64,000 nt of DNA from Streptomyces xylophagus (GTDB lineage: Bacteria > Actinomycetota > Actinomycetes > Streptomycetales > Streptomycetaceae), in assembly GCF_000716435.1 (NCBI RefSeq), contig NZ_JNWO01000007.1, positions 620,001 to 684,000 of the forward strand, in the 5' to 3' direction. The notes under the pieces are model-generated. The model had not been told where the DNA came from. It did not search any database and was given only the letters and a program-made list of their open reading frames with translations. Position 1 is the stretch's first letter; each line of letters opens with the position of its first letter. Positions 9,021 to 16,830 of this stretch are shown one piece after another. A program made the position numbers and the translations under genes.

Positions 9021-9068
9021 GACGACCTTCTCCGAAGTGGTGGCTGTGGTGCTCCCGGTCGATCGTCT

Positions 9069-9109
9069 CTACTAGCCGACCGGTCGCCTATTCGTGAAGG
9101 TAGGCGACC
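9069..9109 (-). promoter_or_regulatory. SDR promoter with embedded TetR-type operator
   Basis: On the minus strand TTCACG (9098-9093) and TAGTAG (9074-9069) are separated by 18 bases and could be -35 and -10 boxes. An 18-bp palindrome at 9073-9090 (core CGACCGGTCG, ends TAG...CTA) lies almost exactly in the spacer, the classic repressor position. A third half-site TAGGCGACC at 9101-9109 forms a 9-bp inverted repeat with 9082-9090. The same core is found at 12423-12440 in front of the TetR gene. Confidence 0.7.
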
Positions 9110-9166
9110 CGGACAGGTGAAAGCAAAGGTCAGAGGGGGTTTTCCCAGGACCGGAATCCTCGCTGC

Positions 9167-9187
9167 TGGGAGGCCTGACCTCCCAGT
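9167..9187. promoter_or_regulatory. LysR-type operator candidate, site 1
   Basis: A perfect inverted repeat, CTGGGAGG, 5-base spacer, CCTCCCAG. It lies between the LysR stop (9193) and the SDR promoter. The same architecture recurs at 10124-10144 directly upstream of the LysR start. It could alternatively serve as a weak terminator hairpin for the LysR gene. Confidence 0.55.
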
Positions 9188-9192
9188 CCACG

Positions 9193-10113
9193 TCAGCGGT
9201 GCGGGTCGCCCTCGGGCAGCCAGGCGTCGGGGGCGCGGAGTCCGAGGTCGCCGACGCCGTCGCACAGCGCGTCCACCGCGGCGAGGACCCCGGTACGCGT
9301 CTCGCCCTCGCGCCACACCAGCGACCAGGTCCAGTGGACGGTCGGTCCGACGATCTCGCGGCGCACCAGGTCGGGCGGGAGTGGAGTGGTCTGTCCCTTG
9401 GGCGAGTTGACGACCGGGCGGCGGCTGCGGCGGACGTGGTCGAAGAACGCGGGGCCGGTGATGCCGCCGTCGGAGATGGACACCGCGCGGGCCCCGGTGT
9501 CGTGGGCCAGCTGCTCGGCGTACACGTTCCAGGACGACCAGGAATTGGTGTCGTCGTCGAGGAGGACGGATGTGTCCCGGGCCCACACATCACCGGGGTC
9601 GTTGCCTGTGCTCACCGCATATAGCCGGTCGGCACCGAGCAGCCGGGCCCGGAGGCCGAGCCGCTTCAGGTCCTCGTCCCGCACCCAGCACACGGCGAGG
9701 TCCAGGCTGCCGTCCGAGACCCGGGAGGCCTGCGTGTGCGAGGGCGCGACCCACGCGTCGACATGCACCTGGGCCACTCCGGCGGTGCGCGCGGTCAGGT
9801 CGGCGGGGAGCCAGTTGACGTAGCCGAGCCGGACCGCCTCCGAGCCCGCGAGCCGGCCGGCCCTGCGCTGGAGGTCGGCGGCGCGCTCCAGCAGGGCACG
9901 GGTGTGCGGGAGGAGGGCCGCTCCGGCCGGGGTGAGCGAGACCGAGCGGCGGTCGCGGTCGAAGAGTCGTACGCCCAGATCGCGTTCGAGGGCCTTGATC
10001 TGCTGGGAGAGGGACGGGCCCGCGATCAGGAGGCGGTCGGCGGCCCGGCCGAAGTTCAGTTCCTCGGCGACGGCGACGAAATACCTGAGTTGGCGCAGCT
10101 CCACGCCCGTCAT
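9193..10113 (-). CDS. LysR family transcriptional regulator
   Basis: A 306-residue LysR regulator with N-terminal HTH (LRQLRYFVAVAEELNFGRAADRL then GPSLSQQIKALERDLGVRLF, residues 4-50) and effector domain (about 88-300). It is divergent from the CatC-like gene at 10252 and sits upstream of the SDR/SnoaL operon. Matching 21-bp palindromes occur in its own promoter (10124-10144) and ahead of the SDR operon (9167-9187), so these are its likely targets. The protein lacks a recognisable effector signature, so the inducer is unknown. Confidence 0.88.
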   Translation of the reverse strand: MTGVELRQLRYFVAVAEELNFGRAADRLLIAGPSLSQQIKALERDLGVRLFDRDRRSVSLTPAGAALLPHTRALLERAADLQRRAGRLAGSEAVRLGYVNWLPADLTARTAGVAQVHVDAWVAPSHTQASRVSDGSLDLAVCWVRDEDLKRLGLRARLLGADRLYAVSTGNDPGDVWARDTSVLLDDDTNSWSSWNVYAEQLAHDTGARAVSISDGGITGPAFFDHVRRSRRPVVNSPKGQTTPLPPDLVRREIVGPTVHWTWSLVWREGETRTGVLAAVDALCDGVGDLGLRAPDAWLPEGDPHR

Positions 10114-10123
10114 GCTACGCGGG

Positions 10124-10144
10124 CTGGGAGGCCGTCCCTCTCAG
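10124..10144. promoter_or_regulatory. LysR-type operator candidate, site 2
   Basis: CTGGGAGG, 5-base spacer, CCTCTCAG, with one mismatch from perfect symmetry and the same 8-5-8 layout as 9167-9187. It lies 11 bases upstream of the LysR start codon, in the 138-bp divergent interval with the CatC-like gene. Autoregulation and control of the divergent gene are inferred. Confidence 0.58.
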
Positions 10145-10251
10145 CAGGGAGCAAGCCTGTCGTGGCGCCCGCGCCGGTCCCGGGCGACGATGGGGGCACG
10201 GAAGTCCGGCGCCCTGCCGCCGGTCCTGGCGGGCCCGAACGGAGCGAGATC

Positions 10252-10545
10252 ATGCGAGAGTTCCTGGTCGAGATCACCACCACGATCCCCGAAGGCACCG
10301 GTCAGGACGAGGTCGACCGGCGCCGCGCCGCCGAGGCCGTCCGCGCCCGCGAACTGGCCGCCACCGGCCATCTGGGGCGGCTGTGGCGCCCGGTCGGCGA
10401 ACGGCGCAGCATCGGCGTCTGGCGCGCCGACGACGAGGAGCAACTCCACGAGAAGGTGCTCGGCACCCTGCCCCTGCACGCGTGGATGACGTTCGTCGTC
10501 ACCCCGCTGGAGCCGCACCCGAACGACCCCGGCTATGCGGAGTAA
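10252..10545 (+). CDS. Muconolactone delta-isomerase-like protein
   Basis: A 97-residue protein with the muconolactone isomerase (CatC/MIase) ferredoxin-like fold: EFLVEITTTIPEGT, RARELAATGHLGRLWRP, RRSIGVWRADDEEQLHEKVLGTLPL and a C-terminal MTFVVTPLEPHP. CatC acts in the beta-ketoadipate pathway, but no cat genes are nearby, so a related small-molecule isomerase or stress role is possible. ATG 10252 follows GGAGCGAGATC. It is transcribed divergently from the LysR gene, and the MFS gene follows 30 bases downstream. Confidence 0.82.
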   Translation: MREFLVEITTTIPEGTGQDEVDRRRAAEAVRARELAATGHLGRLWRPVGERRSIGVWRADDEEQLHEKVLGTLPLHAWMTFVVTPLEPHPNDPGYAE

Positions 10546-10575
10546 CTCGCCCCGCCTGCAAGGGATTTCACCGCC

Positions 10576-11802
10576 GTGAGCCCGTGCGCCCCGGTCCGCG
10601 GGGCACGGGCGGAGAGCCCCCTCCTGTCGCCCTGGGCCCATGTCGCCCGGGTCGCCGCGGCCCTCGCGGCCGGCATGGGTGTCGGCCGCTTCGTCTACAC
10701 CCCGATCCTCCCGCTGATGCACGCCCGGGCGGGCCTGTCCACCGACGCCGGCGCGCACCTCGCCACCGCCAACTACGTCGGCTACCTCCTCGGCGCACTC
10801 GCGGGCACCCTCCTCCCCGCCCTGGTCCGCTCCCGTGCGGTCCTGCGCGGCTCGCTCGTCCTCCTGGTCGGCACCCTCGCCGCGATGCCCACCACCGACA
10901 GCACCGGGGTGTGGATCGCACTGCGCCTGTTGGCGGGCACGGCAAGCGCGTTGATCTTCGTGATCGCGGTCAACTCACTCCTCGGCCACCTCCGGGACCA
11001 CCCGCCGCACCTGCCCGGCTGGGCCTTCGGCGGCGTGGGCGCCGGCATCGCGCTCTCCGGCCTGCTGGTCCTCGCCCTGCGCCCGGTCGGGGACTGGCGG
11101 ACCACGTGGTGGGCATCGGCCGCTCTCGCCACGGCGCTCGCGACGGCTTCGTGGAACCTACGGCCCGAGGTGCCAGCCGCACCCTCAACTCGCGTCCCTG
11201 AGACGAGAGTTGATCGCCGGTTCGGCGCCCTGTTCGTCAGCTACAGCCTGGAGGGCGTCGGCTACATCGTCGCCGGAACCTTCCTGGTCGCCGCGATCGG
11301 ACAGGGCTCCCCCGGCTGGATCGGGAGTGGCGCGTGGGTGCTGGTGGGGCTGGCCGCCGTACCCTCCTCGGCGCTGTGGGCGCGGCTCGGGCGCCGCTGG
11401 TCGCGGCCGGGACTGCTGTGCGTGGCGCTGGTGATCCAGGCGGTCGGTATCGCGCTGCCCGCGCTGGTCGGCGGGGTGACGGCGGCACTGGTCTCCGCGG
11501 TGCTGTTCGGCGCGACCTTCATCGGCATCAGCACGCTGGCCCTGGCGGCCGGGGCCCAGTTGCGATTTCCGCGTTCGGTGGCGCTGCTGACCGCCGGATA
11601 CTCCGTCGGCCAGATCCTCGGCCCGCTGGCCGTCGCCCCGCTGCTCCACCACGGCTACCGCCCGGCCCTGCTCCTGGCCGCCCTGGTGGTCCTCGCCGCG
11701 GCCGTGTCCGCCGCCGTCCTGCGCGTCGGCTTCCCGCCGCGCGACGCGGTGGCGCTACGAGACTCCGGGCCCGCTCTGGAGGTACCGACCGCAGGCCGCT
11801 GA
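10576..11802 (+). CDS. MFS transporter, YbfB/YjiJ family
   Basis: A 408-residue membrane protein with about twelve hydrophobic segments. The signature GMGVGRFVYTPILPLM (about residues 33-48) is typical of the YbfB/YjiJ branch of MFS. The GTG start at 10576 lies 30 bases after the CatC-like stop, so the two probably form an operon under LysR control. Its TGA abuts the stop of the convergent TetR gene (TGATCA across 11800-11805). The substrate is unknown; a small carbonyl or aromatic compound would fit the neighbours, as inference only. Confidence 0.86.
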   Translation: MSPCAPVRGARAESPLLSPWAHVARVAAALAAGMGVGRFVYTPILPLMHARAGLSTDAGAHLATANYVGYLLGALAGTLLPALVRSRAVLRGSLVLLVGTLAAMPTTDSTGVWIALRLLAGTASALIFVIAVNSLLGHLRDHPPHLPGWAFGGVGAGIALSGLLVLALRPVGDWRTTWWASAALATALATASWNLRPEVPAAPSTRVPETRVDRRFGALFVSYSLEGVGYIVAGTFLVAAIGQGSPGWIGSGAWVLVGLAAVPSSALWARLGRRWSRPGLLCVALVIQAVGIALPALVGGVTAALVSAVLFGATFIGISTLALAAGAQLRFPRSVALLTAGYSVGQILGPLAVAPLLHHGYRPALLLAALVVLAAAVSAAVLRVGFPPRDAVALRDSGPALEVPTAGR

Positions 11803-12414
11803 TCAGGCGGCGCGGGCCGCCCCGAGCAGGGCGAGGCAGTTGGCCCAAAGGGGGCTCAGCCGCCCGGTGTTGTTGTACAGCTTCGCGAACATCACCTGGC
11901 CCTCCAACTGCGCGACGACGGACCGCGCCGCCTCCTGGGTGTCGGCGACGGTGACGTCCCCACGGTCGCGGGCCTCGCTGACGACCGCGTCGACCATCTC
12001 GACCTGGGCGTCGAAGATCTCCTGCAGCCGGGTGCGGACGGCCTCGGTCTGGTTGCTCATCTCCAGACTGAGATTGCCGAACAGACAGCCCATCACGGTG
12101 CCGCAGCCCTGCTGTCCGGCGCGCAGGCCGGCCTCCGTCTCCTCGAACAACTGCCGTAGCCGGTCCAGGGGTTGGGGAGCACCGCTGTCTCCGCTCAGGA
12201 TGCGCGTCCACTCCCGCCGCTGGTCCGCCCAGTGCTCGTCCACGACGGCCAGCGCGAGGGACTCCTTCGACTCGTAGAAGTAGTAGAAGCTCCCCTTCGG
12301 CACTCCGGCCGCCTTGCAGATCTCGGCCACCCCGAGTGCCGAGTAACCGCGCGCCTCGAAGAGCGACCGCCCGGCGGCAAGGATCTTCTCTCCGGCGTCA
12401 CTGGTCCTACCCAT
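11803..12414 (-). CDS. TetR family transcriptional regulator
   Basis: A 203-residue TetR repressor. The HTH lies at residues 7-53 (GEKILAAGRSLFEARGYSAL then GVPKGSFYYFYESKESLAL), and the ligand-binding C-terminal domain has one cysteine in GLRAGQQGCGTVMG. Its own promoter carries TATAAT overlapping an 18-bp palindrome whose 14-base core region is also found in the SDR promoter 3.3 kb away. Its predicted regulon is therefore itself plus the SDR/SnoaL operon. ATG 12414 is only 6 bases beyond the -10 box, so the mRNA is probably leaderless. Confidence 0.88.
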   Translation of the reverse strand: MGRTSDAGEKILAAGRSLFEARGYSALGVAEICKAAGVPKGSFYYFYESKESLALAVVDEHWADQRREWTRILSGDSGAPQPLDRLRQLFEETEAGLRAGQQGCGTVMGCLFGNLSLEMSNQTEAVRTRLQEIFDAQVEMVDAVVSEARDRGDVTVADTQEAARSVVAQLEGQVMFAKLYNNTGRLSPLWANCLALLGAARAA

Positions 12415-12420
12415 ACCACC

Positions 12421-12440
12421 ATTATACGACCGGTCGGCTA
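12421..12440 (-). promoter_or_regulatory. TetR promoter and operator
   Basis: The minus strand shows TATAAT at 12426-12421, and a palindrome covers 12423-12440 (core CGACCGGTCG). Read on the minus strand the first fourteen bases, TAGCCGACCGGTCG, are identical to the site at 9073-9086. Overlap of the -10 box with the operator implies simple autorepression. Confidence 0.7.
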
Positions 12441-12469
12441 CCCAGCTTCCCGCCCGCCCGGCCATCCGG

Positions 12470-13045
12470 CTACCCGCCCCCGAGCAGTTCGAGCCGAGCC
12501 ACCAGTTCGGCCGCGGTCCGCTTGATCGTCTCCAGCCCCGGCTTCCCCCAGGGCCGCGGCTCGGTGTCTACGACACACACCGTGCCCAGCACCATCCCCG
12601 TGGAGTCGATGAGGGGCGCCCCCAGATAGGACCGGATACCGAACTCGTCGACGACCGGATTCCCCGCGAACCGCGGATAGTCGCAGACGTCTTCCAACAC
12701 CAGCGCCTTACGTCGGACCACCACATGGGGGCAGAACCCATAGTCACGCGCCAACTGCCGCCCCACCTCTGGCTTGGCATGCTCCCCGCCCGAGGCCGGC
12801 CTGGGCAGTCCCACACTGCCCGGGGTGTGCAGACCGGCGAAGAACTGCCGGTTCTCGTCAATGAAGTTGACCATGGCGTACGGCGCCCCGGTGAGCTCGG
12901 CGAGATGGTCCGCGAAGGCGTCGAGCGCCGGGTCCGGGCGCTCCCCCAGCCCCAACCCGCGCAGCCGACGCATCCGTTGAGGGGCCTCCTTGTCCTCGGG
13001 CGTGAGCAGCAGACGACCGGCCGGACGCGGCGGGTCGTAGCTCAT
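12470..13045 (-). CDS. GAF domain protein
   Basis: A 191-residue soluble protein with a single GAF domain (about residues 45-185): APYAMVNFIDENRQFFAGLHTPG, GFCPHVVVRRKALVLEDVCDYPRFAGNPVVDEFGIRSYLGAPL and GTVCVVDTEPRPW. There is no output domain, so it is a stand-alone sensor or adaptor. It follows the conservon genes by 60 bases on the same strand and may belong to that operon, in the place where other conservons carry a cytochrome P450. The cysteine-rich stretch FCPHVV...EDVCDYPR could bind a ligand or redox cofactor; this is not established. Confidence 0.85.
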   Translation of the reverse strand: MSYDPPRPAGRLLLTPEDKEAPQRMRRLRGLGLGERPDPALDAFADHLAELTGAPYAMVNFIDENRQFFAGLHTPGSVGLPRPASGGEHAKPEVGRQLARDYGFCPHVVVRRKALVLEDVCDYPRFAGNPVVDEFGIRSYLGAPLIDSTGMVLGTVCVVDTEPRPWGKPGLETIKRTAAELVARLELLGGG

Positions 13046-13105
13046 GGGCGTACTCCGTCCCTGTGGACGTAGGTCATATAGGAACTCCGTGGCGGTGTGT
13101 GGGGA

Positions 13106-13723
13106 TCACATGTGGGCACCATGGCTCGGCGCGGGCGCCGGGGCGTGGGCGATGAGGTGGCGTACGAGGGTCAGCAGGGTCTGGACTCCGGAACTGGAGA
13201 TCCGCGCGTCGCAGCGCACGACGGGGATGCCGGGGTCGAGATCTATGGCGGCACGCACCTCCTCGGGGTCGTAGCGGTAGGAGCCGTCGAACTCGTTGAT
13301 CGCGACGATGAATCCGAGGCCGCGCTGCTCGAAGAAGTCGACGGCGGCGAAGCACTCCTCCAGGCGGCGTGTGTCGGCGAGGATGACCGCGCCGAGCGCG
13401 CCCTCGGACAGCTCGTCCCACATGAACCAGAACCGCTCCTGTCCGGGTGTACCGAACAGATAGAGCACGTGTTCCGGGTCGAGGGTGATCCGGCCGAAGT
13501 CCATCGCCACGGTCGTCTCGACCTTGTTCTCGATGCCTTCGAGATCGTCGGTCGCGGCACTGACCGTGGTGAGCAGCTCCTCCGTGCTGAGCGGCGCGAT
13601 CTCGCTCACCGCTCCGACGAAGGTCGTCTTGCCGACGCCGAAGCCGCCCGCCACCAGGATCTTCAGTGCGGTGGGGAAGGGATCGTGGCCGCTCTCGTAG
13701 TCAGAGCTGTCGTCGTAGTCCAT
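13106..13723 (-). CDS. Conservon GTPase-like protein (CvnD type)
   Basis: A 205-residue small G-protein-like ATP/GTP-binding protein. It has the P-loop GGFGVGKTT (residues 25-33), a switch-II-like LFGTPGQERFWFMW (about 89-102) and an AINEFDG motif in the NKxD position. It is the last of the four conservon genes and overlaps the CvnC gene by 23 bases. With CvnA (sensor), CvnB (roadblock) and CvnC (DUF742) it should form a membrane-associated, heterotrimeric-G-protein-like complex. Conservons influence development and secondary metabolism in Streptomyces; the signal for this one is unknown. Confidence 0.92.
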   Translation of the reverse strand: MDYDDSSDYESGHDPFPTALKILVAGGFGVGKTTFVGAVSEIAPLSTEELLTTVSAATDDLEGIENKVETTVAMDFGRITLDPEHVLYLFGTPGQERFWFMWDELSEGALGAVILADTRRLEECFAAVDFFEQRGLGFIVAINEFDGSYRYDPEEVRAAIDLDPGIPVVRCDARISSSGVQTLLTLVRHLIAHAPAPAPSHGAHM

Positions 13724-14072
13724 CGAGCACTGCCTCCAGAAGAGACCGGTCAGTGGGGTTGTGGTGGAACTCGGGTGGCTTGGTGGTCAGTGCCCCGCAG
13801 TCGACGAGGTCCGACAGCAGCACCTTGGTGACCGCGGCCGGCAGCTTCAGGTGGGCGGAGACCTCGGCGACCGAGATGGGCGCGCGGCACAGGTCGAGCG
13901 CCTGCGCGTGTTCGGGGCCGAGGTAGCCGAGCGGGGTGGCACCGGTAGCCATGACCTGCGACAGGAGGTCGAGTGCGACGGAGGGCCGGGTCCGGCCGTT
14001 GCTGACCGTGAAAGGGCGCACCAGACGTCCGGCCGCGTCGTCCAACCAAGGCCCGTCGCCGGCCGTCGCCAC
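13701..14072 (-). CDS. DUF742 protein (CvnC type)
   Basis: A 123-residue DUF742 protein with a C-terminal winged-helix-like segment: LCRAPISVAEVSAHLKLPAAVTKVLLSDLVDCGAL. The N-terminal GPWLDDAAGRLVRPFTVSNGRT is characteristic of the family. GTG 14072 has GAGG eight bases upstream and is preferred; TTG 14078, which overlaps the cvnB stop, is the alternative. It is the third conservon gene and overlaps the GTPase gene. Family members probably act as adaptors between the roadblock and GTPase subunits. Confidence 0.9.
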   Translation of the reverse strand: MATAGDGPWLDDAAGRLVRPFTVSNGRTRPSVALDLLSQVMATGATPLGYLGPEHAQALDLCRAPISVAEVSAHLKLPAAVTKVLLSDLVDCGALTTKPPEFHHNPTDRSLLEAVLDGLRRQL

Positions 14073-14074
14073 GC

Positions 14075-14509
14075 TCAAGGCCTCATCGCAGGTGATTCGA
14101 CGGCGTGCTGCCGGGGCGCGGTCACGAGGTAGGGGCGGACACTCTTGACCAGCATCGCCATCTCGTAGCCGAGTACGGCCGCGTCGGCCTCGCGGCCGGC
14201 GAGCACGGCGAGACAGGTGCCGGAGCCGGCGGTGGTGACGAAGAGCAGCGTCGAGTCGAGTTCGACGACGACCTGCCGGACGTCTCCGCCGTCACCGAAG
14301 CGGACGCCCGCGCTCCGGCCGAGGGAGTACAGGCCGGAGGCCAGGGCCGCCATGTGGTCGGCGCTGTCGGGGTCGAGGCCGTGAACCGACTTCACGAGCC
14401 CGTCGCAGGAGAGCAGGACCGCGCTGGTGGTGTGCGGTACGCGCTGCACGAGGCCGCTCATCAGCCAGTCGAGATCGGATACATGGCCGGTCGGCGCATC
14501 GCTCGCCAT
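14075..14509 (-). CDS. Roadblock/LC7 domain protein (CvnB type)
   Basis: A 144-residue roadblock/LC7 protein starting at SDLDWLMSGLVQRVPHTTSAVLLSCDGLVKSVHGL, followed by HMAALASGLYSLGRSAGVRF and RQVVVELDSTLLFVTTAGSGTCLAVLA. Such proteins regulate small GTPases. ATG 14509 has AAGGAG ten bases upstream and gives the family length. An in-frame ATG at 14608 overlaps the cvnA stop (ATGA) and would add a 33-residue Thr/Pro/Arg-rich tail; either start is possible. It is the second gene of the conservon operon. Confidence 0.9.
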   Translation of the reverse strand: MASDAPTGHVSDLDWLMSGLVQRVPHTTSAVLLSCDGLVKSVHGLDPDSADHMAALASGLYSLGRSAGVRFGDGGDVRQVVVELDSTLLFVTTAGSGTCLAVLAGREADAAVLGYEMAMLVKSVRPYLVTAPRQHAVESPAMRP

Positions 14510-14604
14510 GGTGGATCGACTCCTTGGGGTACGAAGGTCTGCGGGAGCGCGGGTGGGGGTCGGCGTGCGGGTGGTCGCCGCTGTGGGGGTGGGGGCGTGC
14601 GTGG

Positions 14605-16830
14605 TCATCCGGCTGATGCGCTCCCGTCGTGCCGGGCGGTGAGGTCGTGACCGTGACCGGGGGCATGCGCGTGCGCTTCGGCTATGGGGGTCGCGTCCAT
14701 GTGGGGGCCGAGGATGAAGGGCGGCATCTCCGTGTGGTCCACGGGGGTGTGGGCCGCAGGGTTGTGGTCGGCAAGGGGAAAGCGGTCTGTGCCGTTGGAC
14801 GCGGTCGTGGGGTCGGAACCCGTGCGCGTCGACGACTCTGTGAGCGACGGCTCCGTGTGGAGCGCACTCATGTAGGCCCCGCCCACGTAGACCCCGTCTG
14901 TGTGCGGCAACTCCGTGTGATCTGACCCCATGTGGGCCGACCCGGTGTGTACCGACTCCATGTGCTGCGGCTCGGCGCTCAACACCGGTGACTGCGCCAC
15001 GTCGGTGTGGCCCGACTCCATGTGCTTCGCCTCCAGGTGCGGAGCCTCCCTATGGAGCGGGTCCATGTGCGGTGACGCCGGCTCGGCCTCCTCCGTCGCC
15101 TCCATGTGCTGCTGTGCCTCCGCGAGACCGATCCCCCGCTGGAATGCGGCCATCAGGCCGGGGTCGTGGCCTGCGGGGTGTTCGGAGTCCTGGCGGGGTG
15201 CCGGGCCGTCGCGGAGTTGGGGGGCGATGTGTTCCTGGGCGCGGCGCCGGGGCAGTTGGGGCGGCTTGCCCATGGTGCCGCGTACCGCTCCGCCGCGTGG
15301 CACGGGCGGTGCGGTCACGTTCTCGGCCACCGTCCGCCGGTCGTCGGGGCGGATACCGGGTACCGCCTCCGAGGGGTTGGCCCGTTCCACGTGGGCGCCG
15401 CGTACGGGGAGCGGCACCGGTCCGCCGCCGTTCGGCACCGAGTCCGGCCGCTGATGCCGCCCCGGTGCCCCGGCCTCACGCTGGTGCCGCCCCGGTCGAC
15501 CCCCATCGGTCCCACCCCGCGACCCACCTTGCGCCCCGCCCTGGGGAGGTTGCTGCGGCGGGACGAGCGGATGCCCCCCGCCCATCGTGTCCTCCGGCCG
15601 CCCTACGGCCCCGGGGGCGCCCGGCGCCGTACCCAACAAGGCCTGTGGCACGACGAGTACGGCCTGCACGCCGCCGTAGATGTTGGTCTGCAGGCGGACG
15701 TGGATGCCGTGGCGGCGGGCGAGTTGGGAGACCACGAACAGGCCGATGCGGCCGTCGGCCAGCAGGCTGGCGACGTTGACCTGGTCGGGATCGGTGAGCA
15801 GGGCGTTCATCCGGCTCTGTTCGCCGACGGGCATGCCGAGTCCGCGGTCCTCGACCTCGACGGCGAGGCCCGAGGTGACGAGGTTGGCGCGGAGCAGTAC
15901 CTGGGTGTGCGGGGCGGAGAACACCGTGGCGTTCTCGACGAGTTCGGCCAGCAGGTGGATCACGTCGGCGACGGCATGCCCGCGCAGGGTGCCGTCGATC
16001 GGCGGCACGAGTTTGACGCGGGAGTACTGCTCGACCTCGGCGATGGCGGAACGCAGCACCTCGGTCATGGAGACCGGGTTGCTCCACTGTCTGCGCGAGA
16101 CGGCGCCACCGAGGACGGCGAGGTTCTCGGCGTGACGGCGGATGCGGGTGGCGAGGTGGTCGACGTGGAAGAGGCCCTTGAGCAGGTCGGGGTCCTCGAT
16201 CTCGTTCTCCAGCTCGTCGAGGATGGAGATCTCCCGGTGCACCAAGGACTGCAGGCGCCGGGCGAGGTTCACGAAGACCTCGACCTTCTGTTCGCTGCCG
16301 GCCTGGCTGGAGAGTTGAGCGGCGGCCACGACGGCGGTGACGGCGCCGTCGTGGGCGTGTGCCAGGTCGGCGGCGAGCAGGTCGAAGTCGTCGGCGTCTC
16401 CGGGGGGCCTGCTGCGCGGTTTGCGCTGGGGCGGGCCCTCGCCGCGGCGCAGCGCCTCGACCAGGTCGCGCAGGTCGGCCTCGCCGCGCGCGCTGCTGCG
16501 GCGCAGGGCGCCGATGCGGTCGCTGACGGAACCGGCGGCGCGGCCCGCGGCCACGGCGGCGATCAGAATGCCCGCGACAGTCACCGACGTGGCTCCGGCG
16601 AGGACACCCCAGAGGGTGAGGCTGGTCCGCGCTCCGGTGGAGCGGACGGTGAACAGGACGGCCGCGCTGGCGCTCAGTGCGACCGCGATGGGCGGCAGCA
16701 CGGCGAGGCGGAGCAGTTGGGGCCGTATGTGCGTCTCGGGCACTGCGGGCACGGGGCGGGCGGCCGGTCGCCCGTGCCGGCCGCCCTCACGGCGGTCTGC
16801 GCGTGCGGCCGGTGCACGGAGTTGAGACAT
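14605..16830 (-). CDS. Conservon sensor histidine kinase-like protein (CvnA type)
   Basis: A 741-residue membrane sensor. Two transmembrane segments (about residues 38-65 and 72-98) precede a coiled linker and a degenerate kinase core, with the HATPase N-box HLLAELVENATVFSAPHT (near residue 310) and the G-box DRGLGMP. Residues after about 400 are a long Pro/Gly/Arg-rich disordered tail. Part of it (about 572-667) has repeated H-M/T/L-E/D/G steps such as QHMESVHTGSAHMGSDHTE. ATG 16830 with GAGGACGCCG upstream is preferred over an ATG 41 codons earlier. It is the first conservon gene and senses an unknown envelope signal. Confidence 0.9.
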   Translation of the reverse strand: MSQLRAPAARADRREGGRHGRPAARPVPAVPETHIRPQLLRLAVLPPIAVALSASAAVLFTVRSTGARTSLTLWGVLAGATSVTVAGILIAAVAAGRAAGSVSDRIGALRRSSARGEADLRDLVEALRRGEGPPQRKPRSRPPGDADDFDLLAADLAHAHDGAVTAVVAAAQLSSQAGSEQKVEVFVNLARRLQSLVHREISILDELENEIEDPDLLKGLFHVDHLATRIRRHAENLAVLGGAVSRRQWSNPVSMTEVLRSAIAEVEQYSRVKLVPPIDGTLRGHAVADVIHLLAELVENATVFSAPHTQVLLRANLVTSGLAVEVEDRGLGMPVGEQSRMNALLTDPDQVNVASLLADGRIGLFVVSQLARRHGIHVRLQTNIYGGVQAVLVVPQALLGTAPGAPGAVGRPEDTMGGGHPLVPPQQPPQGGAQGGSRGGTDGGRPGRHQREAGAPGRHQRPDSVPNGGGPVPLPVRGAHVERANPSEAVPGIRPDDRRTVAENVTAPPVPRGGAVRGTMGKPPQLPRRRAQEHIAPQLRDGPAPRQDSEHPAGHDPGLMAAFQRGIGLAEAQQHMEATEEAEPASPHMDPLHREAPHLEAKHMESGHTDVAQSPVLSAEPQHMESVHTGSAHMGSDHTELPHTDGVYVGGAYMSALHTEPSLTESSTRTGSDPTTASNGTDRFPLADHNPAAHTPVDHTEMPPFILGPHMDATPIAEAHAHAPGHGHDLTARHDGSASAG

